From: Candidatus Fonsibacter lacus
GTDB lineage: Bacteria; Pseudomonadota; Gammaproteobacteria; Burkholderiales; Burkholderiaceae_C
Assembly (NCBI GenBank): GCA_009921245.1
Contig: RFXW01000002.1
Span: 1 to 44,967 of the forward strand
Length of the DNA: 44,967 bases
Direction of reading: 5' to 3'
The position numbers and the translations under genes are program-made. A model generated the notes under the pieces. The model had not been told where the DNA came from and searched no databases. It was given only the letters and a program-made list of their open reading frames with translations. Positions 26,048 through 35,932 of this stretch are shown piece by piece; position 1 is the first letter of the stretch, and each line of letters opens with the position of its first letter.

Positions 26048-27023
26048 CCAGCAGCGGCTTGTTCACGCCTTGGTGGCAGGTGGCGCAATTGACCTTGGCC
26101 AAGTCACCCAAAACGCCTTTGCGATTGGCGGGAAACACCTCGGTCAACGGCGTGATGTATTCGTTGTTCACATCACGTGCCATACGAATGCCGTGCCATG
26201 CCTTGACGCGTTGTGGGGGGACATCGTCCCAGCTGGAGAAGGCGCGCGAGTTGTGGCAGTAGGTGCAGTTCACCCCAAGCGAGGCCGACATGTGCACCAT
26301 CAAGCCGTAAGTCCACTCGGTTTGCTTGATCGAGCTGCGGTTACCCGTGGGCAAAGCCGTGGTGCCATTGACTCGAATGGCGTGGTCGCCCAGCAAAAAC
26401 GGTGTAAACGGATCGTTGGGCAATGAGGCCAGCTTGACACTGGCGGCCGGGCTGTTTTGTCCAGCCTTGTCGCCAATGAAGTTCGCGCCCTTGGGCTCGT
26501 GGTCGGCCTTAAACCACACCTCGGCCGGCACCGCTTGGCCGCGGTGGCAGGTGTAGCAGGTTACCCCGGTATCGGCGACGTGCGTTTTCCAGTTGGCGTT
26601 GATGTTTTGTGTCATTTCAATCATGCGCCGCGACACCACCTTGGTGTACTTGCTGTCGTCGGCCAAATTCGCCGGGTTATGACAGTAGTTGCAACCCTCT
26701 TGCGGTGCAATCCAGCTGGTAATGGCCACCATCAAGCGCGTGAATTGACCCACGCTTAAGTCACCAAGCACCTGCACGTTTTGATAAATCTCCGAGGCCT
26801 TGGGACCCGCCGCCGGTGCCATAGGCGTGGCCATGGGCACGGTGTTGGCTGCTGCGCGGTCGTCCAGCGTGCGCGGGTTCACCACCTGCACCATGCCGGT
26901 GCCGCGGTAGCCGCTTTGCTCGCTTTGCATGGGGGGGCGCTCGCACGCGGCCAGCGTCACCAACGAGGCCAACGCCGCGAGCTTGGCGCCCCGCGTTAAC
27001 CAAAGTTTGGATGAATGCAACAT
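25998..27023 (-). CDS. pufC: Tetrahaem reaction-centre cytochrome c subunit, lipoprotein
   Basis: Four CxxCH motifs (CNYCH, CYTCH, CTYCH, CATCH); lipobox-like LVTLAAC; QNVQVLGDLSVGQFTRLMVAITSWIAPQEGCNYCH. Confidence 0.97.
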   Translation of the reverse strand: MLHSSKLWLTRGAKLAALASLVTLAACERPPMQSEQSGYRGTGMVQVVNPRTLDDRAAANTVPMATPMAPAAGPKASEIYQNVQVLGDLSVGQFTRLMVAITSWIAPQEGCNYCHNPANLADDSKYTKVVSRRMIEMTQNINANWKTHVADTGVTCYTCHRGQAVPAEVWFKADHEPKGANFIGDKAGQNSPAASVKLASLPNDPFTPFLLGDHAIRVNGTTALPTGNRSSIKQTEWTYGLMVHMSASLGVNCTYCHNSRAFSSWDDVPPQRVKAWHGIRMARDVNNEYITPLTEVFPANRKGVLGDLAKVNCATCHQGVNKPLLGASMLKDYPSLASGAK

Positions 27024-27025
27024 GT

Positions 27026-28000
27026 TCAGCCTCCTGAGCTAAGCGCGGGGTCGACCGCAGCGGGGAATACGTCGGGGTAGGGTGGCGCCACACCGTGCTT
27101 GATGGCCCACAGGTACCAGTTGTCTACCACCGTGCCGGTAAGCAAGATGCCAATGCCGCCGGTGATGGGGCACAACACCGCAAACCACCACGCCCAACGG
27201 TGAATCGATTCCATGGTGGCGTTAAAGCCCATGGTCCAGCGCCAGAACAAACCAGCGCGTTCACTGGCGGTGCCACGGTCAATGATTTGCTCAATCTCAC
27301 GCTCACCGCCGAACCGCGTGACCGCCAAAATGGTGGCGCCGTGCATGGCAAACAGCAGCGTGGCACCATACAAAAACACGATCGACAAGGCGTGGAACGG
27401 GTTGTAAAACAAGTTGCCGTAGCGCAGCGAGAACGCCGCGGTCCAGTCCAGGTGGGGGAAGATGCCGTACGGCACGCCCTCGCTCCAAGAACCCATCAGA
27501 ATGGGGCGGAACAAGCCCAAGCACAGGTACAGCCATAGCGCCGCGGCAAATGCCCACGCCACGTGCGTGCCCATGCCCAGCGCGCGGGCGCGGCGGTAGG
27601 TGCGAGCCCACCAAAACGCCAGCGACGCGGTTAAAAACAGGCCGACAATCAAATGCCACCCGCCTTGATTCAGCGGTGGAATCTCCAGCCCATAGGTGGG
27701 CGGTGGCGGCTCAAGCGAGAGCCAAAACAACTGCCGCACAAACTGAATCGGGTCCCAGCCCACCGAGGCCAGCATGTTCATGCCGATCAAAGTAAAGGCA
27801 AACACGCCCAGTATCAGCGAGGCCAGGCCCAGACCACCCAAATAAATTGGGCCGATTTGGGCGTTGCCCAACTTGCCTAGCCAGTACGACACCCAGGGCT
27901 GCTTGCCGGTGCGCGGGCTGTTGCCCGGCCCCAGCGGCACGCCGTCGTGCAACGGGCCAGTGGCCTGCACGGTGGTGAACAAATTTTGGTATTGCGCCAT
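27026..28000 (-). CDS. pufM: Photosynthetic reaction centre M subunit
   Basis: [58 protein letters not shown]. Confidence 0.98.
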   Translation of the reverse strand: MAQYQNLFTTVQATGPLHDGVPLGPGNSPRTGKQPWVSYWLGKLGNAQIGPIYLGGLGLASLILGVFAFTLIGMNMLASVGWDPIQFVRQLFWLSLEPPPPTYGLEIPPLNQGGWHLIVGLFLTASLAFWWARTYRRARALGMGTHVAWAFAAALWLYLCLGLFRPILMGSWSEGVPYGIFPHLDWTAAFSLRYGNLFYNPFHALSIVFLYGATLLFAMHGATILAVTRFGGEREIEQIIDRGTASERAGLFWRWTMGFNATMESIHRWAWWFAVLCPITGGIGILLTGTVVDNWYLWAIKHGVAPPYPDVFPAAVDPALSSGG

Positions 28001-28019
28001 GATGTGCTCTCCTACAGGC

Positions 28020-28859
28020 TTAGCTCAAAGGCCATTGCGACCAAATGGGCAGGTTCAGCCACCAGCTCCACCACTCGGGCCAGCCCAAGCTCCAAAACGG
28101 ACCGCTGATGACGATACAAAGCGCGCTAAAGAGCACCGCTGCCAAAGCCAAGAACAGGCCCAAGCGGTGAATCCCCAACGTGCCGATGGAATAACCAATG
28201 AAGTCACGGAAGAACGTGTCCTCGTGCTCAGGTGTTTTCACTTCAGTCCCTGGCGCTGGGTTGGTGGCCGACAAAATCAGCGAACCGTGCAGCGACAGCG
28301 CAAACACCGTGGCAAAGAAAAAACTTACCGCCAGCATGTGGGCCGGGTTGTAGTGAAAGTGCAGGTACTGGTAGCCCACGTTGGAGACCCAGTCGAGGTG
28401 GCTAAAAATGCCGTAAGGAAAGCCGTGCCCCCAGGCACCCATCAGCACCGGTCGCACCACCACCAGCGTGACGTAGGCCAAAATGGCCACGCCAAACGCA
28501 AACGGCACGTGGTATCCCATGCCGAGCTTGCGGCAGATTTCTACCTCACGCAGCAGCCACGAGCCAAACGCGCCGATGGCGCACACCGTGATCAGCTGCC
28601 ACAAGCCGCCTTCCATAAGCGGTGCCAGCGCCAAGCCATACGATAAATCGGGCGGCGCGATATTGATTTGCCACAGGTTCCAGGTTGGCCCCTGCGAGGC
28701 GCCCCACAAAATCAGTGCGGTGCCTAAAAACGTAAAAAATGCCGTGGTGACCCCAAAAAATCCAACATAAAACGGGCCAACCCAAAAGTCAAACAGGTCC
28801 CCGCCCAACAGCGTGCCACCTCGCACCCGGTATTTCTTTTCAAAGCTGAGCATGGCCAT
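28020..28859 (-). CDS. pufL: Photosynthetic reaction centre L subunit
   Basis: [55 protein letters not shown]. Confidence 0.98.
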   Translation of the reverse strand: MAMLSFEKKYRVRGGTLLGGDLFDFWVGPFYVGFFGVTTAFFTFLGTALILWGASQGPTWNLWQINIAPPDLSYGLALAPLMEGGLWQLITVCAIGAFGSWLLREVEICRKLGMGYHVPFAFGVAILAYVTLVVVRPVLMGAWGHGFPYGIFSHLDWVSNVGYQYLHFHYNPAHMLAVSFFFATVFALSLHGSLILSATNPAPGTEVKTPEHEDTFFRDFIGYSIGTLGIHRLGLFLALAAVLFSALCIVISGPFWSLGWPEWWSWWLNLPIWSQWPLS

Positions 28860-28898
28860 TGCGAGGCCCTCCTGCGTCGAGTGAATTGCTGGTTATGA

Positions 28899-28939
28899 GC
28901 AGGCGCTGCACACAACCTATGGCTGAGCACAACGCCTGC
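28899..28939 (-). other. pufA-pufL intercistronic stem-loop
   Basis: GCAGGCG / CGCCTGC 7-bp inverted repeat in the ~93-nt pufA-pufL spacer, where puf mRNA-stabilising hairpins are known in other purple bacteria. Confidence 0.6.
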
Positions 28940-28952
28940 GTTTGCATCGTTC

Positions 28953-29153
28953 TTAAGCCTTGCGGGCCGGAGTGACCGCGGGCAACGGGCTGTACTGCGC
29001 CGATGCTGACGCGGCCGCTTTCGGGCCGTCGAGCCAATTGAACTTGTTGGTGCTCAGCAAGATGAGATGAATCATCGCTGCCAGACCGAACAGGAAGATT
29101 CCCTGCACAACCATGGCTCTGAGCGGGTCGTAAAGACGCCAGATTCTCCACAT
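28953..29153 (-). CDS. pufA: Light-harvesting LH1 alpha subunit
   Basis: [44 protein letters not shown]...; SD aggag upstream. Confidence 0.96.
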   Translation of the reverse strand: MWRIWRLYDPLRAMVVQGIFLFGLAAMIHLILLSTNKFNWLDGPKAAASASAQYSPLPAVTPARKA

Positions 29154-29164
29154 AGTGGTTTCTC

Positions 29165-29389
29165 CTAAATGATGTGGGACATGAAGGTATAAACCGCTGC
29201 CTTTACGCCGCCCAACATACCGTTGGCATGTTCGGCGCCAGGTAGCCAGTCTCGCCAGTGCATGCCGGCAACTTGACCGAGCAATGCAACCGACAGCACC
29301 AGCACAAAGCAGGGCGCAAAAATTAACCACGAAGCAAGCTTGTCGTTTGCACGTGGGGCCTTATGCGTAACCAAAGACGTAGCGGGCAT
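29165..29389 (-). CDS. 74-aa single-TM protein of unknown function encoded between pufB and pufA
   Basis: [83 protein letters not shown] 6 nt before ATG; 29 nt after pufB and 11 nt before pufA. Confidence 0.85.
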   Translation of the reverse strand: MPATSLVTHKAPRANDKLASWLIFAPCFVLVLSVALLGQVAGMHWRDWLPGAEHANGMLGGVKAAVYTFMSHII

Positions 29390-29418
29390 GGTTAAACCTC
29401 CTTGCAACACGAAGCTAC

Positions 29419-29562
29419 TTAGAACCAGGGCCGCCAAGCCCAGACCAGCAGGTGCGCGATCACGGCAACAGCCGTAAACGCCACGGTCCCCTGTATCCAG
29501 TATTGGTGGAACTCCTGAGCCTCATCGTCGGTCAGGCCGGAAATCGAAGTCCGAGTTGACAT
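29419..29562 (-). CDS. pufB: Light-harvesting LH1 beta subunit
   Basis: [56 protein letters not shown]. Confidence 0.97.
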   Translation of the reverse strand: MSTRTSISGLTDDEAQEFHQYWIQGTVAFTAVAVIAHLLVWAWRPWF

Positions 29563-29597
29563 ACGAACGCTCCTTCTCAAATGGCCTTGCGGCCGAT

Positions 29598-29682
29598 GCT
29601 GCGCACGGCCCGCGCAGCGTGGGCAGTTCTGGCCGAGCACCAGAACGTGGGGTTGGGCCGCCGCGCGCGTTGTCGCGCGGCG
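29598..29682 (-). other. Three consecutive stem-loops in the bchZ-pufB spacer
   Basis: Perfect stems: GCTGCGC/GCGCAGC (29598-29618), GTTCTGG/CCAGAAC (29626-29646), CGCCGCGCG/CGCGCGGCG (29659-29682). Confidence 0.65.
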
Positions 29683-29710
29683 TGCACCACAATGAAAGAG
29701 GTCAGGGCGG

Positions 29711-31180
29711 TCACGCGGGCTCTCCCAGTCCCAGCGTATGACCGGCTTCATCTACGTGATTGGCCAGCACCGCCTCGGTGCCTTGCGCGCGCGCACGTTG
29801 TTCGGCGTCGTCGCGCAGCCGCTTGGCGGTAGAAATTTGCACCAGCACCGGCTGGTTGGCCACCAGTCGCGCCAACAAGGCTTGTGCCGCTTGGTCCCAT
29901 GCCAAGGGCGCTTGCGCATCGGCGCGTGCCGGGGTGGCTTGGGCCTGGGCGTCCATGCTGGTGCCCAGTGGCAAGATATGGAACAGCGCATCAAACAACG
30001 CGTTGCACACTTCTTGCAGCACATAGGTGGCGCCGGCGTAGCCCATAAATGGGGTGCCGGTGGCGCGCCGAATAATGGCGCCTGGAAACGAGGCCGGAAT
30101 AAACGTGGCGCGCATGGCGCCACCTTGCGCGGCTTCGGCCAGGTACATGCGTTCGTTGTAGCTGCCAAACAAAATCAATGGGGTTTGCTTATGCACCAGT
30201 TCGCGCACTTGAGCGTTGTCGGTTTTGGCGCCGGCGTGGCGCGACACCGCAAAGCGGCACGGCAAACCCAAGTCGTCTTGCAGCAAGGCGCGTAAGCCTC
30301 GGGTGTAGGTGTCGCTGGCGACCACCGCAAAACTGGCGGTGGCAAAAAAATCTTGCGTAACCGAGCGCCACAAATCCCACAAGGGCTTGAGCGTGGTGTG
30401 GCGTTCGCGTTCAATGAATGGCTCGGCGTCGAGTTCGAGCAACTCGGCGAGTTTGCGCAAAAAAGCCGTGGTGTTGTGCAAGCCCATGGGGGCTTGCAGG
30501 TAGGGCCTATCCAAGGCCTCACACAGCAGCCGACCGAATTCACGGTACATGCAAATGTTGACGTCGGCTTGGCTGAGTTGCGGGATGTCTTCGAGGTGGC
30601 TACCCAGCGGAAACACCATGTTGATTTCTGCGCCCAAGCCTTCTACCAAGCGGCAGATCTCAGCCACATCCGAGGCGCTGTTGAACACGCCGTAGCTCGG
30701 TCCAATGATGTTCACCCGTGGCTTGTCGCCGGGTTGGCGCACGCGCGGGCTTGGCTTTTTTTCACCGTATTGCTGCCACAGCCACAACAACGCGCGGTTG
30801 GCGCATTGCCATTGGTCTTCGTCAATGGTGCGCGGCAAAAAGCGCATCAGGCCTGTGCCTTCTGGGGTTACGCCGCCACCAATCATTTCGGCAATTGAGC
30901 CGGTTACCACCACCGCCGGTAGGTCGGGGTCCAACGTGCCGTGGGCGCGCTTCATGGCGCCTTCGGTGCCTTCACGGCCCAGTTCTTCTTCGGCCAAACC
31001 CGTCACCACAATCGGCAGCTCGTGTGGGGGCAGACCGTCGGTGTAGTGCAGCACCGAGGTAACGGGTAGGTTTTCGCAACCCACCGGGCCGTCGATCACC
31101 ACTTGCAATCCTTTGACCGCGGTAAACACATACACCGCGCCCCAGTAGCCGCCGGCTCGGTCGTGATCGAGCACCAGCAT
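29711..31180 (-). CDS. bchZ: Chlorophyllide a reductase subunit Z
   Basis: [68 protein letters not shown]. Confidence 0.97.
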   Translation of the reverse strand: MLVLDHDRAGGYWGAVYVFTAVKGLQVVIDGPVGCENLPVTSVLHYTDGLPPHELPIVVTGLAEEELGREGTEGAMKRAHGTLDPDLPAVVVTGSIAEMIGGGVTPEGTGLMRFLPRTIDEDQWQCANRALLWLWQQYGEKKPSPRVRQPGDKPRVNIIGPSYGVFNSASDVAEICRLVEGLGAEINMVFPLGSHLEDIPQLSQADVNICMYREFGRLLCEALDRPYLQAPMGLHNTTAFLRKLAELLELDAEPFIERERHTTLKPLWDLWRSVTQDFFATASFAVVASDTYTRGLRALLQDDLGLPCRFAVSRHAGAKTDNAQVRELVHKQTPLILFGSYNERMYLAEAAQGGAMRATFIPASFPGAIIRRATGTPFMGYAGATYVLQEVCNALFDALFHILPLGTSMDAQAQATPARADAQAPLAWDQAAQALLARLVANQPVLVQISTAKRLRDDAEQRARAQGTEAVLANHVDEAGHTLGLGEPA

Positions 31181-32703
31181 CAGATCATCTCCTCGGCTTT
31201 GCGCCGTTTCGCGGCTTTGTCGCGCAGGCGGCGCTGCTCTTTACGAAACCCGGCGTGCTCGGTCGGTGGGTCGCGCCACACGCCGGCGCCGTCGCCTTGG
31301 CCAACCTCACCAAAAAAGGCACTCATGGTGTCAAAGCGCGCTTGGTTGGCCATGGCGGCTTGCATCACTTGCACCAGCGAGCCCGCACCGGCGGCGCCCA
31401 TCAGCGGCCGCGCCGATATCAGGTTGGTGAAGTAAAGCGAAGGGATGCGCGCTTCTTTGGCCGCTTGCACCACCGGCGTGGTGCCAATCGTGAGCTGCGG
31501 TTGGTAGGCACGCATGGCTTCAAGGTCTTGTTCCAAAGACGCACGAAACTGCACCTGCACGCCGTGTGCTTGCAGCCAAGCGGCGTCGTCGGCGTTGTGC
31601 GCGGTGGCGGGACACGCGCTGCCAACGTAGCGCAAATCGGCGCCCAGTTCCACCAGCAGCCGGCCCACCAGCAGCTCCGAGCCTTCGTAACCGCTGAGCG
31701 TGATACGTCCGTCAAGGCGGGCGCCTTGCTCAATCACTTGGCGCCATGCTTGTTGCGCGGCGTTTTGCGCTGCGCCAACTTGCTTCTTAGCAACACCTAA
31801 GGTTTGGCCCAAATGCGCCAGCCACGCTTGGGTGCCTTCGTGACCCACTGGGGCCGAGCCCACGATCGGCCGACCCGCTTGTTCAAATTCGCGCACGCTG
31901 GCGGTGTAAAACGGGTGAATCGCAGCCACCGCCGCGCAGTCGAGCGCGGCGTACAGTTCGCGCCATTCGCGCGTGGGCACGCTGGCGCCTACGGCCAATT
32001 GCATGGGGGCCAGCATGTGCCCCAACACCACCGGATCCGCCGGAAACATCTCGCCCAGCAAGGTCACCGTGGGCAACGCGGCGCGCCCTTGTTGCGGTGC
32101 CGGTACCGGACCTGCCATCACCTCTTGGCGCGCCACGCGCAACATGGCGGCGGCGAGTACGTCTTTGGCTTCGGCATGGGTCGGTACACCAAAACCGGGT
32201 ACGTCAATGCCAATCACGCGCACGCCGTCGATGTGGGTGGGCAGCAGCTTGAGTGGCACGCCGCTGGCGGTGGGCACGCACAAGTTGATCACCACAATCG
32301 CATCGAGTTTGTCGGGGTCAGCTTGGGCGTACACCGCCTCGCGAATGTCTTCAAACAGCTTGCCCGTGACCAAGGTTTCGCTGTTAAAAGGCACGTAACC
32401 CACGCTGCGTCGCGCGCCGTAAAAGTGTGAGGTAAACGTCAGCCCGTACACGCAGCACGCCGAGCCCGAAAGCAGCGTGGCGGTGCGCTTCATGCGCAGA
32501 CCCACGCGCAGTGAGCCAAATGCCGGACACATGCTTTGCGGTTGGTCGTGCGGGCCTAAGGGATAGTCTTTGGCGTACTGCACCAAATCGGGGTTGTGCG
32601 CTTGCGCTGCTTGCTGCGCGGCGGCGCGTGCGGTGGCGTCGCCATGGCAGCCCTGGCCCGGTGCGTCGGTGCTGGGCGTGATGGCAATGGTGCGCGCGTT
32701 CAT
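31180..32703 (-). CDS. bchY: Chlorophyllide a reductase subunit Y
   Basis: [72 protein letters not shown] 32703 follows the bchX stop. Confidence 0.97.
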   Translation of the reverse strand: MNARTIAITPSTDAPGQGCHGDATARAAAQQAAQAHNPDLVQYAKDYPLGPHDQPQSMCPAFGSLRVGLRMKRTATLLSGSACCVYGLTFTSHFYGARRSVGYVPFNSETLVTGKLFEDIREAVYAQADPDKLDAIVVINLCVPTASGVPLKLLPTHIDGVRVIGIDVPGFGVPTHAEAKDVLAAAMLRVARQEVMAGPVPAPQQGRAALPTVTLLGEMFPADPVVLGHMLAPMQLAVGASVPTREWRELYAALDCAAVAAIHPFYTASVREFEQAGRPIVGSAPVGHEGTQAWLAHLGQTLGVAKKQVGAAQNAAQQAWRQVIEQGARLDGRITLSGYEGSELLVGRLLVELGADLRYVGSACPATAHNADDAAWLQAHGVQVQFRASLEQDLEAMRAYQPQLTIGTTPVVQAAKEARIPSLYFTNLISARPLMGAAGAGSLVQVMQAAMANQARFDTMSAFFGEVGQGDGAGVWRDPPTEHAGFRKEQRRLRDKAAKRRKAEEMI

Positions 32704-32708
32704 GGCAA

Positions 32709-33722
32709 TCAGGCCGCTTGTTGTTCGTAAATGACTTCCAACGAAGGCTTGGTAACCAGCGCCTGGCCCATCATGTCTTCGTCGGTGGCCGGCTGCAGCA
32801 CCACATCGCGCCCTACGCTGTCGCCGCTGAACAAGCCCAGCAACTCGTCTTGCGACAAAGGCTTGGGCTGCTGCGGTGGCGCCACCGCCACTTGGGTGGC
32901 AAGGCCAGCGAATAGGTCGCCCCATTCACCGTCGGGACGGCCAATGATTTCGTAGCTGGCGCTTTTGCGCCGAATGTCTTCGTGCGCTGGAATCGAGGCC
33001 AACACCGGAATGCCCGCGGCATTGGCAAACGCTTGCGCTTCGCCGGTGCCGTCGTCTTTGTTGATCACCAAACCGGCCACGCCTACGTTGCCGCCGAGCT
33101 TGCGAAAATATTCCACTGCCGAACAGACGTTGTTGGCCACGTACAGCGACTGCAAGTCGTTGCTGCCCACCACAATCACTTTCTGGCACATGTCGCGCGC
33201 AATCGGCAGGCCAAAGCCGCCGCAAACCACATCGCCTAAAAAGTCGAGCAGCACGTAGTCAAAGCCCCAATCGTGGAAGCCAAGTTTTTCTAGCGTCTCA
33301 AAGCCGTGAATAATGCCGCGCCCGCCGCAGCCACGGCCAACCTCGGGTCCGCCGAGTTCCATGGCGTACACGCCGTCGCGTTTAAAACACACGTCACCAA
33401 TGGCCACCGGTTCACCGGCCAGTTTTTTACGTGACGAGGTTTCAATGATGGTGGGGCAGGCTTTGCCACCAAACAGCAAACTGGTGGTGTCGCTTTTTGG
33501 GTCGCAACCAATAAGCAAAACCTTTTTGCCTTGCTGCGCCATCATGTAACTCAGGTTGGCCAAGGTAAAGCTTTTGCCAATGCCGCCTTTGCCGTAGATG
33601 GCAATGATTTGCGTTTCTTTGGTCACTTCGCTGGGCTGTATCGGTTGCGGCTCTTGCGCGGCTTCGCGGCGCAAACGCTCCACAAATTTCACCGGTTGGG
33701 CGGTGCCAGGTTTGGCGCTCAT
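32709..33722 (-). CDS. bchX: Chlorophyllide a reductase iron-sulfur subunit X
   Basis: [57 protein letters not shown] 33722 overlaps the bchC stop. Confidence 0.97.
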   Translation of the reverse strand: MSAKPGTAQPVKFVERLRREAAQEPQPIQPSEVTKETQIIAIYGKGGIGKSFTLANLSYMMAQQGKKVLLIGCDPKSDTTSLLFGGKACPTIIETSSRKKLAGEPVAIGDVCFKRDGVYAMELGGPEVGRGCGGRGIIHGFETLEKLGFHDWGFDYVLLDFLGDVVCGGFGLPIARDMCQKVIVVGSNDLQSLYVANNVCSAVEYFRKLGGNVGVAGLVINKDDGTGEAQAFANAAGIPVLASIPAHEDIRRKSASYEIIGRPDGEWGDLFAGLATQVAVAPPQQPKPLSQDELLGLFSGDSVGRDVVLQPATDEDMMGQALVTKPSLEVIYEQQAA

Positions 33723-34669
33723 GTGTTGCTCCAATCTAAGGCCATCTTGAGGCAGTTGGCGTCACCAAAGGCGGTGTCGTACGCTTGTTTGGCTTGCGCC
33801 GGTGTGGCGTGGTGCGTAACCAAACCGCTGAGGTCCAGGCGTTGCTCGCGCAGCAACTCGGCTACGGCACGCATGTCCGATCGCGTCCACTCCGCGGCCA
33901 CGCGTACGCGCGCCTCACGCATGAAAGCGGGTGCAAAATCAAACGCCAACGGCGCGTGATAAAACCCTGCCAGCACCACCTCACCACCGTGGGCGAGACG
34001 CGCAATCAGACGGTTGAGTAAGCCGTTGTCGCCACTGACGTCGTAAATGCTTGTGTAGTCGTGGCGTGGGTCGTCGTCGGGGTGGCACACGCGGTAGCCT
34101 TGTGCGCCGCTCATGCGCGCGGGTTGTGTTTCCCACACCGTGGGTGGCGTTGCCCCAGCGGCCACGGTCAGGCGGGCCAGCAAACGGCCCATCACGCCAT
34201 GGCCAACAATAAGCTGCGGGGGCTCAGCCGGGGCTTGCTTGCCGCCGCGTGACACACTGTGATAAGCGGTGGCGGCCAAGGCCAACAACAGCGCGTCGGC
34301 ACCCATGGTGGGTGGCACAGCCACCAGTTTGTCGGCGGGCGCAACCAAGGTGCCACCGGCGCCACCAAACAGGTTGTGTGCATCGGCAAAACTGCGCGAG
34401 CCCGGCACAAACACCGTGTCACCCACGGCAACTGCGCCTTGGTTGTCGGCGCGGGTCACCACACCCACGCTTTCGTAGCCTGGCACCAGGGGGTAGCCCA
34501 TGCCCGGAAAAGGCGGCATGCTGCCATCCCAAAGCAAACGCTCGGTTCCCGTGCTGATGCCGCTGTGCTGCACTTGAATCACCGCATCTTCTGGCTGTAC
34601 CGGGCGTAGCGCCAGTCGCTGCACCGATAGGGTGCAGGGCTTTTGAAAGACAATGGCGGGTGCGTGCAT
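33719..34669 (-). CDS. bchC: 3-hydroxyethyl bacteriochlorophyllide a dehydrogenase
   Basis: IVFQKPCTLSVQRLALRPVQPEDAVIQVQHSGISTGTERLLWDGSMPPFPGMGYPLVPGYESVGVV. Confidence 0.95.
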   Translation of the reverse strand: MHAPAIVFQKPCTLSVQRLALRPVQPEDAVIQVQHSGISTGTERLLWDGSMPPFPGMGYPLVPGYESVGVVTRADNQGAVAVGDTVFVPGSRSFADAHNLFGGAGGTLVAPADKLVAVPPTMGADALLLALAATAYHSVSRGGKQAPAEPPQLIVGHGVMGRLLARLTVAAGATPPTVWETQPARMSGAQGYRVCHPDDDPRHDYTSIYDVSGDNGLLNRLIARLAHGGEVVLAGFYHAPLAFDFAPAFMREARVRVAAEWTRSDMRAVAELLREQRLDLSGLVTHHATPAQAKQAYDTAFGDANCLKMALDWSNT

Positions 34670-34673
34670 GGTG

Positions 34674-34717
34674 TGTAACGATTAATTTACATTATGCACT
34701 GTCAATTCAGCGTTACT
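34674..34717. promoter_or_regulatory. Putative tandem PpsR boxes upstream of bchC
   Basis: TGTAACGATTAATTTACA (perfect TGT-N12-ACA, 34674-34691) and TGTCAATTCAGCGTTACT (TGT-N12-ACT, 34700-34717); the latter contains TTGACA on the minus strand. Confidence 0.7.
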
Positions 34718-34736
34718 ATAGGGTTTACCCTTATTT

Positions 34737-35927
34737 TTAAGTATTTGCATGGTTTTTGTCGCCTGGTTTTCGGCCGAGGACCACGCCGCCATGCATAGGC
34801 AGGGGGGTAGGAAGGCTTTCAATATGAACAAAACCTGCTTCAGACATCAAAAGCGCCAGGCGTTGAGCGGTTCGCAGGCGGCCTTGACCCATGGCCAATA
34901 AGTAAAAGTGGTAGTAGGGGTCAACCCGTTGCGCGCCCTTGGGTTGCTCGGCCATGGGTTCGGCCAGCAAAAGGGTGCCGCCGGCGGGCAGGGCCTGCCA
35001 GCAGGCTTGCATCAGCTGCCGCACCACCTCGTCGGGGTGGTCGTGGGCGACACGCAGCAGCGTGATCAAGTCAGCGCCCGTGGGCAGACTTTCCTTACCA
35101 AAGTGCATGCCGTGGCAACGTACCCGCTCGCTTAGGCCTGCCTCTGTCAGGCGCTGCTTGGCCAGCTCCGCCACCGGCGGCAAGTCCACCAGCGTCAGCT
35201 GCAAGCGGTCAAAACGTGCGGCCAGTGTGCCAACCCAGGCGCCTTGGCCACCGCCCACGTCCATCACATGGCGGTGTTGATCAAACGGATAAACCTGCAG
35301 CAGTTGCTCACGCAAAAAACCTTGTGAGCTTGCCATCAAACCCGAGTACGCCGCCACGCTGCCGGCGCTCCAATCGTGCGCGTCTTGGCTGTTGTGTGCC
35401 AAGCCATTGCTGCCATCGGTGTAAAGCCAAAAGCGGTGCATGCCGCTTGCTTTGGGTTGGCGCATCAAGGCCAAAGGGTTTTGCATGTCGGCGTACAACA
35501 AGGCGTTGTGGCGCACCATGTCGCGTATGCCGGGGTGCGCCAACAACGGTGTGGCCAGTGGCCCAAGCGTGTACAGGTCGCGGCGGCGGCGCAAAAGGCG
35601 CAGCGTCACCGCGCTGTCAAGCAGCGCGGTCATCGCGTCGGTGTCCATGTCATAACGTTTGGCTAAGGCCGCCGCGCTTTGGCCGCCGTGTTGCAGGCGT
35701 GGCAGCAGCTCCAGCTCAAGGCAGGCCAGCAGCACCTGGGTGTGCACAAAGCCGGCCATAACGTCAAACAATTCATGCGCTCGGCGTCGCACCAGCCAAC
35801 GGGTGAACACGCTTTGGCTGGCCCATGCGTGCAAGCGTGGGTTGCTTAGCCACTCGGTGCGCTTTTGCGCCAGGCGCAGCAGCCAACTGGTGGGCGCGGC
35901 GCGGGTGGCGACGTGTGCCGGGGGCAT
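34737..35927 (-). CDS. crtF: Hydroxyneurosporene O-methyltransferase
   Basis: Class I O-methyltransferase: HVMDVGGGQGAWVGTLAARFDRLQLTLVDLPPVAELA; DLITLLRVAHDHPDEVVRQLMQACWQALPAGGTLLLAEPM. Alternative start 35966. Confidence 0.94.
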   Translation of the reverse strand: MPPAHVATRAAPTSWLLRLAQKRTEWLSNPRLHAWASQSVFTRWLVRRRAHELFDVMAGFVHTQVLLACLELELLPRLQHGGQSAAALAKRYDMDTDAMTALLDSAVTLRLLRRRRDLYTLGPLATPLLAHPGIRDMVRHNALLYADMQNPLALMRQPKASGMHRFWLYTDGSNGLAHNSQDAHDWSAGSVAAYSGLMASSQGFLREQLLQVYPFDQHRHVMDVGGGQGAWVGTLAARFDRLQLTLVDLPPVAELAKQRLTEAGLSERVRCHGMHFGKESLPTGADLITLLRVAHDHPDEVVRQLMQACWQALPAGGTLLLAEPMAEQPKGAQRVDPYYHFYLLAMGQGRLRTAQRLALLMSEAGFVHIESLPTPLPMHGGVVLGRKPGDKNHANT

Positions 35928-35932
35928 GGCGC

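Noticed and set aside
25998-28020. pufX downstream of pufM
   Set aside because: The region after pufM is fully occupied by tetrahaem pufC and then crtA; no PufX-like ORF.
29437-29751. N-terminally extended 110-aa version of PufB
   Set aside because: The extension reads through the hairpin-rich leader; ATG 29562 has a good SD and gives a standard 47-aa LH1 beta.
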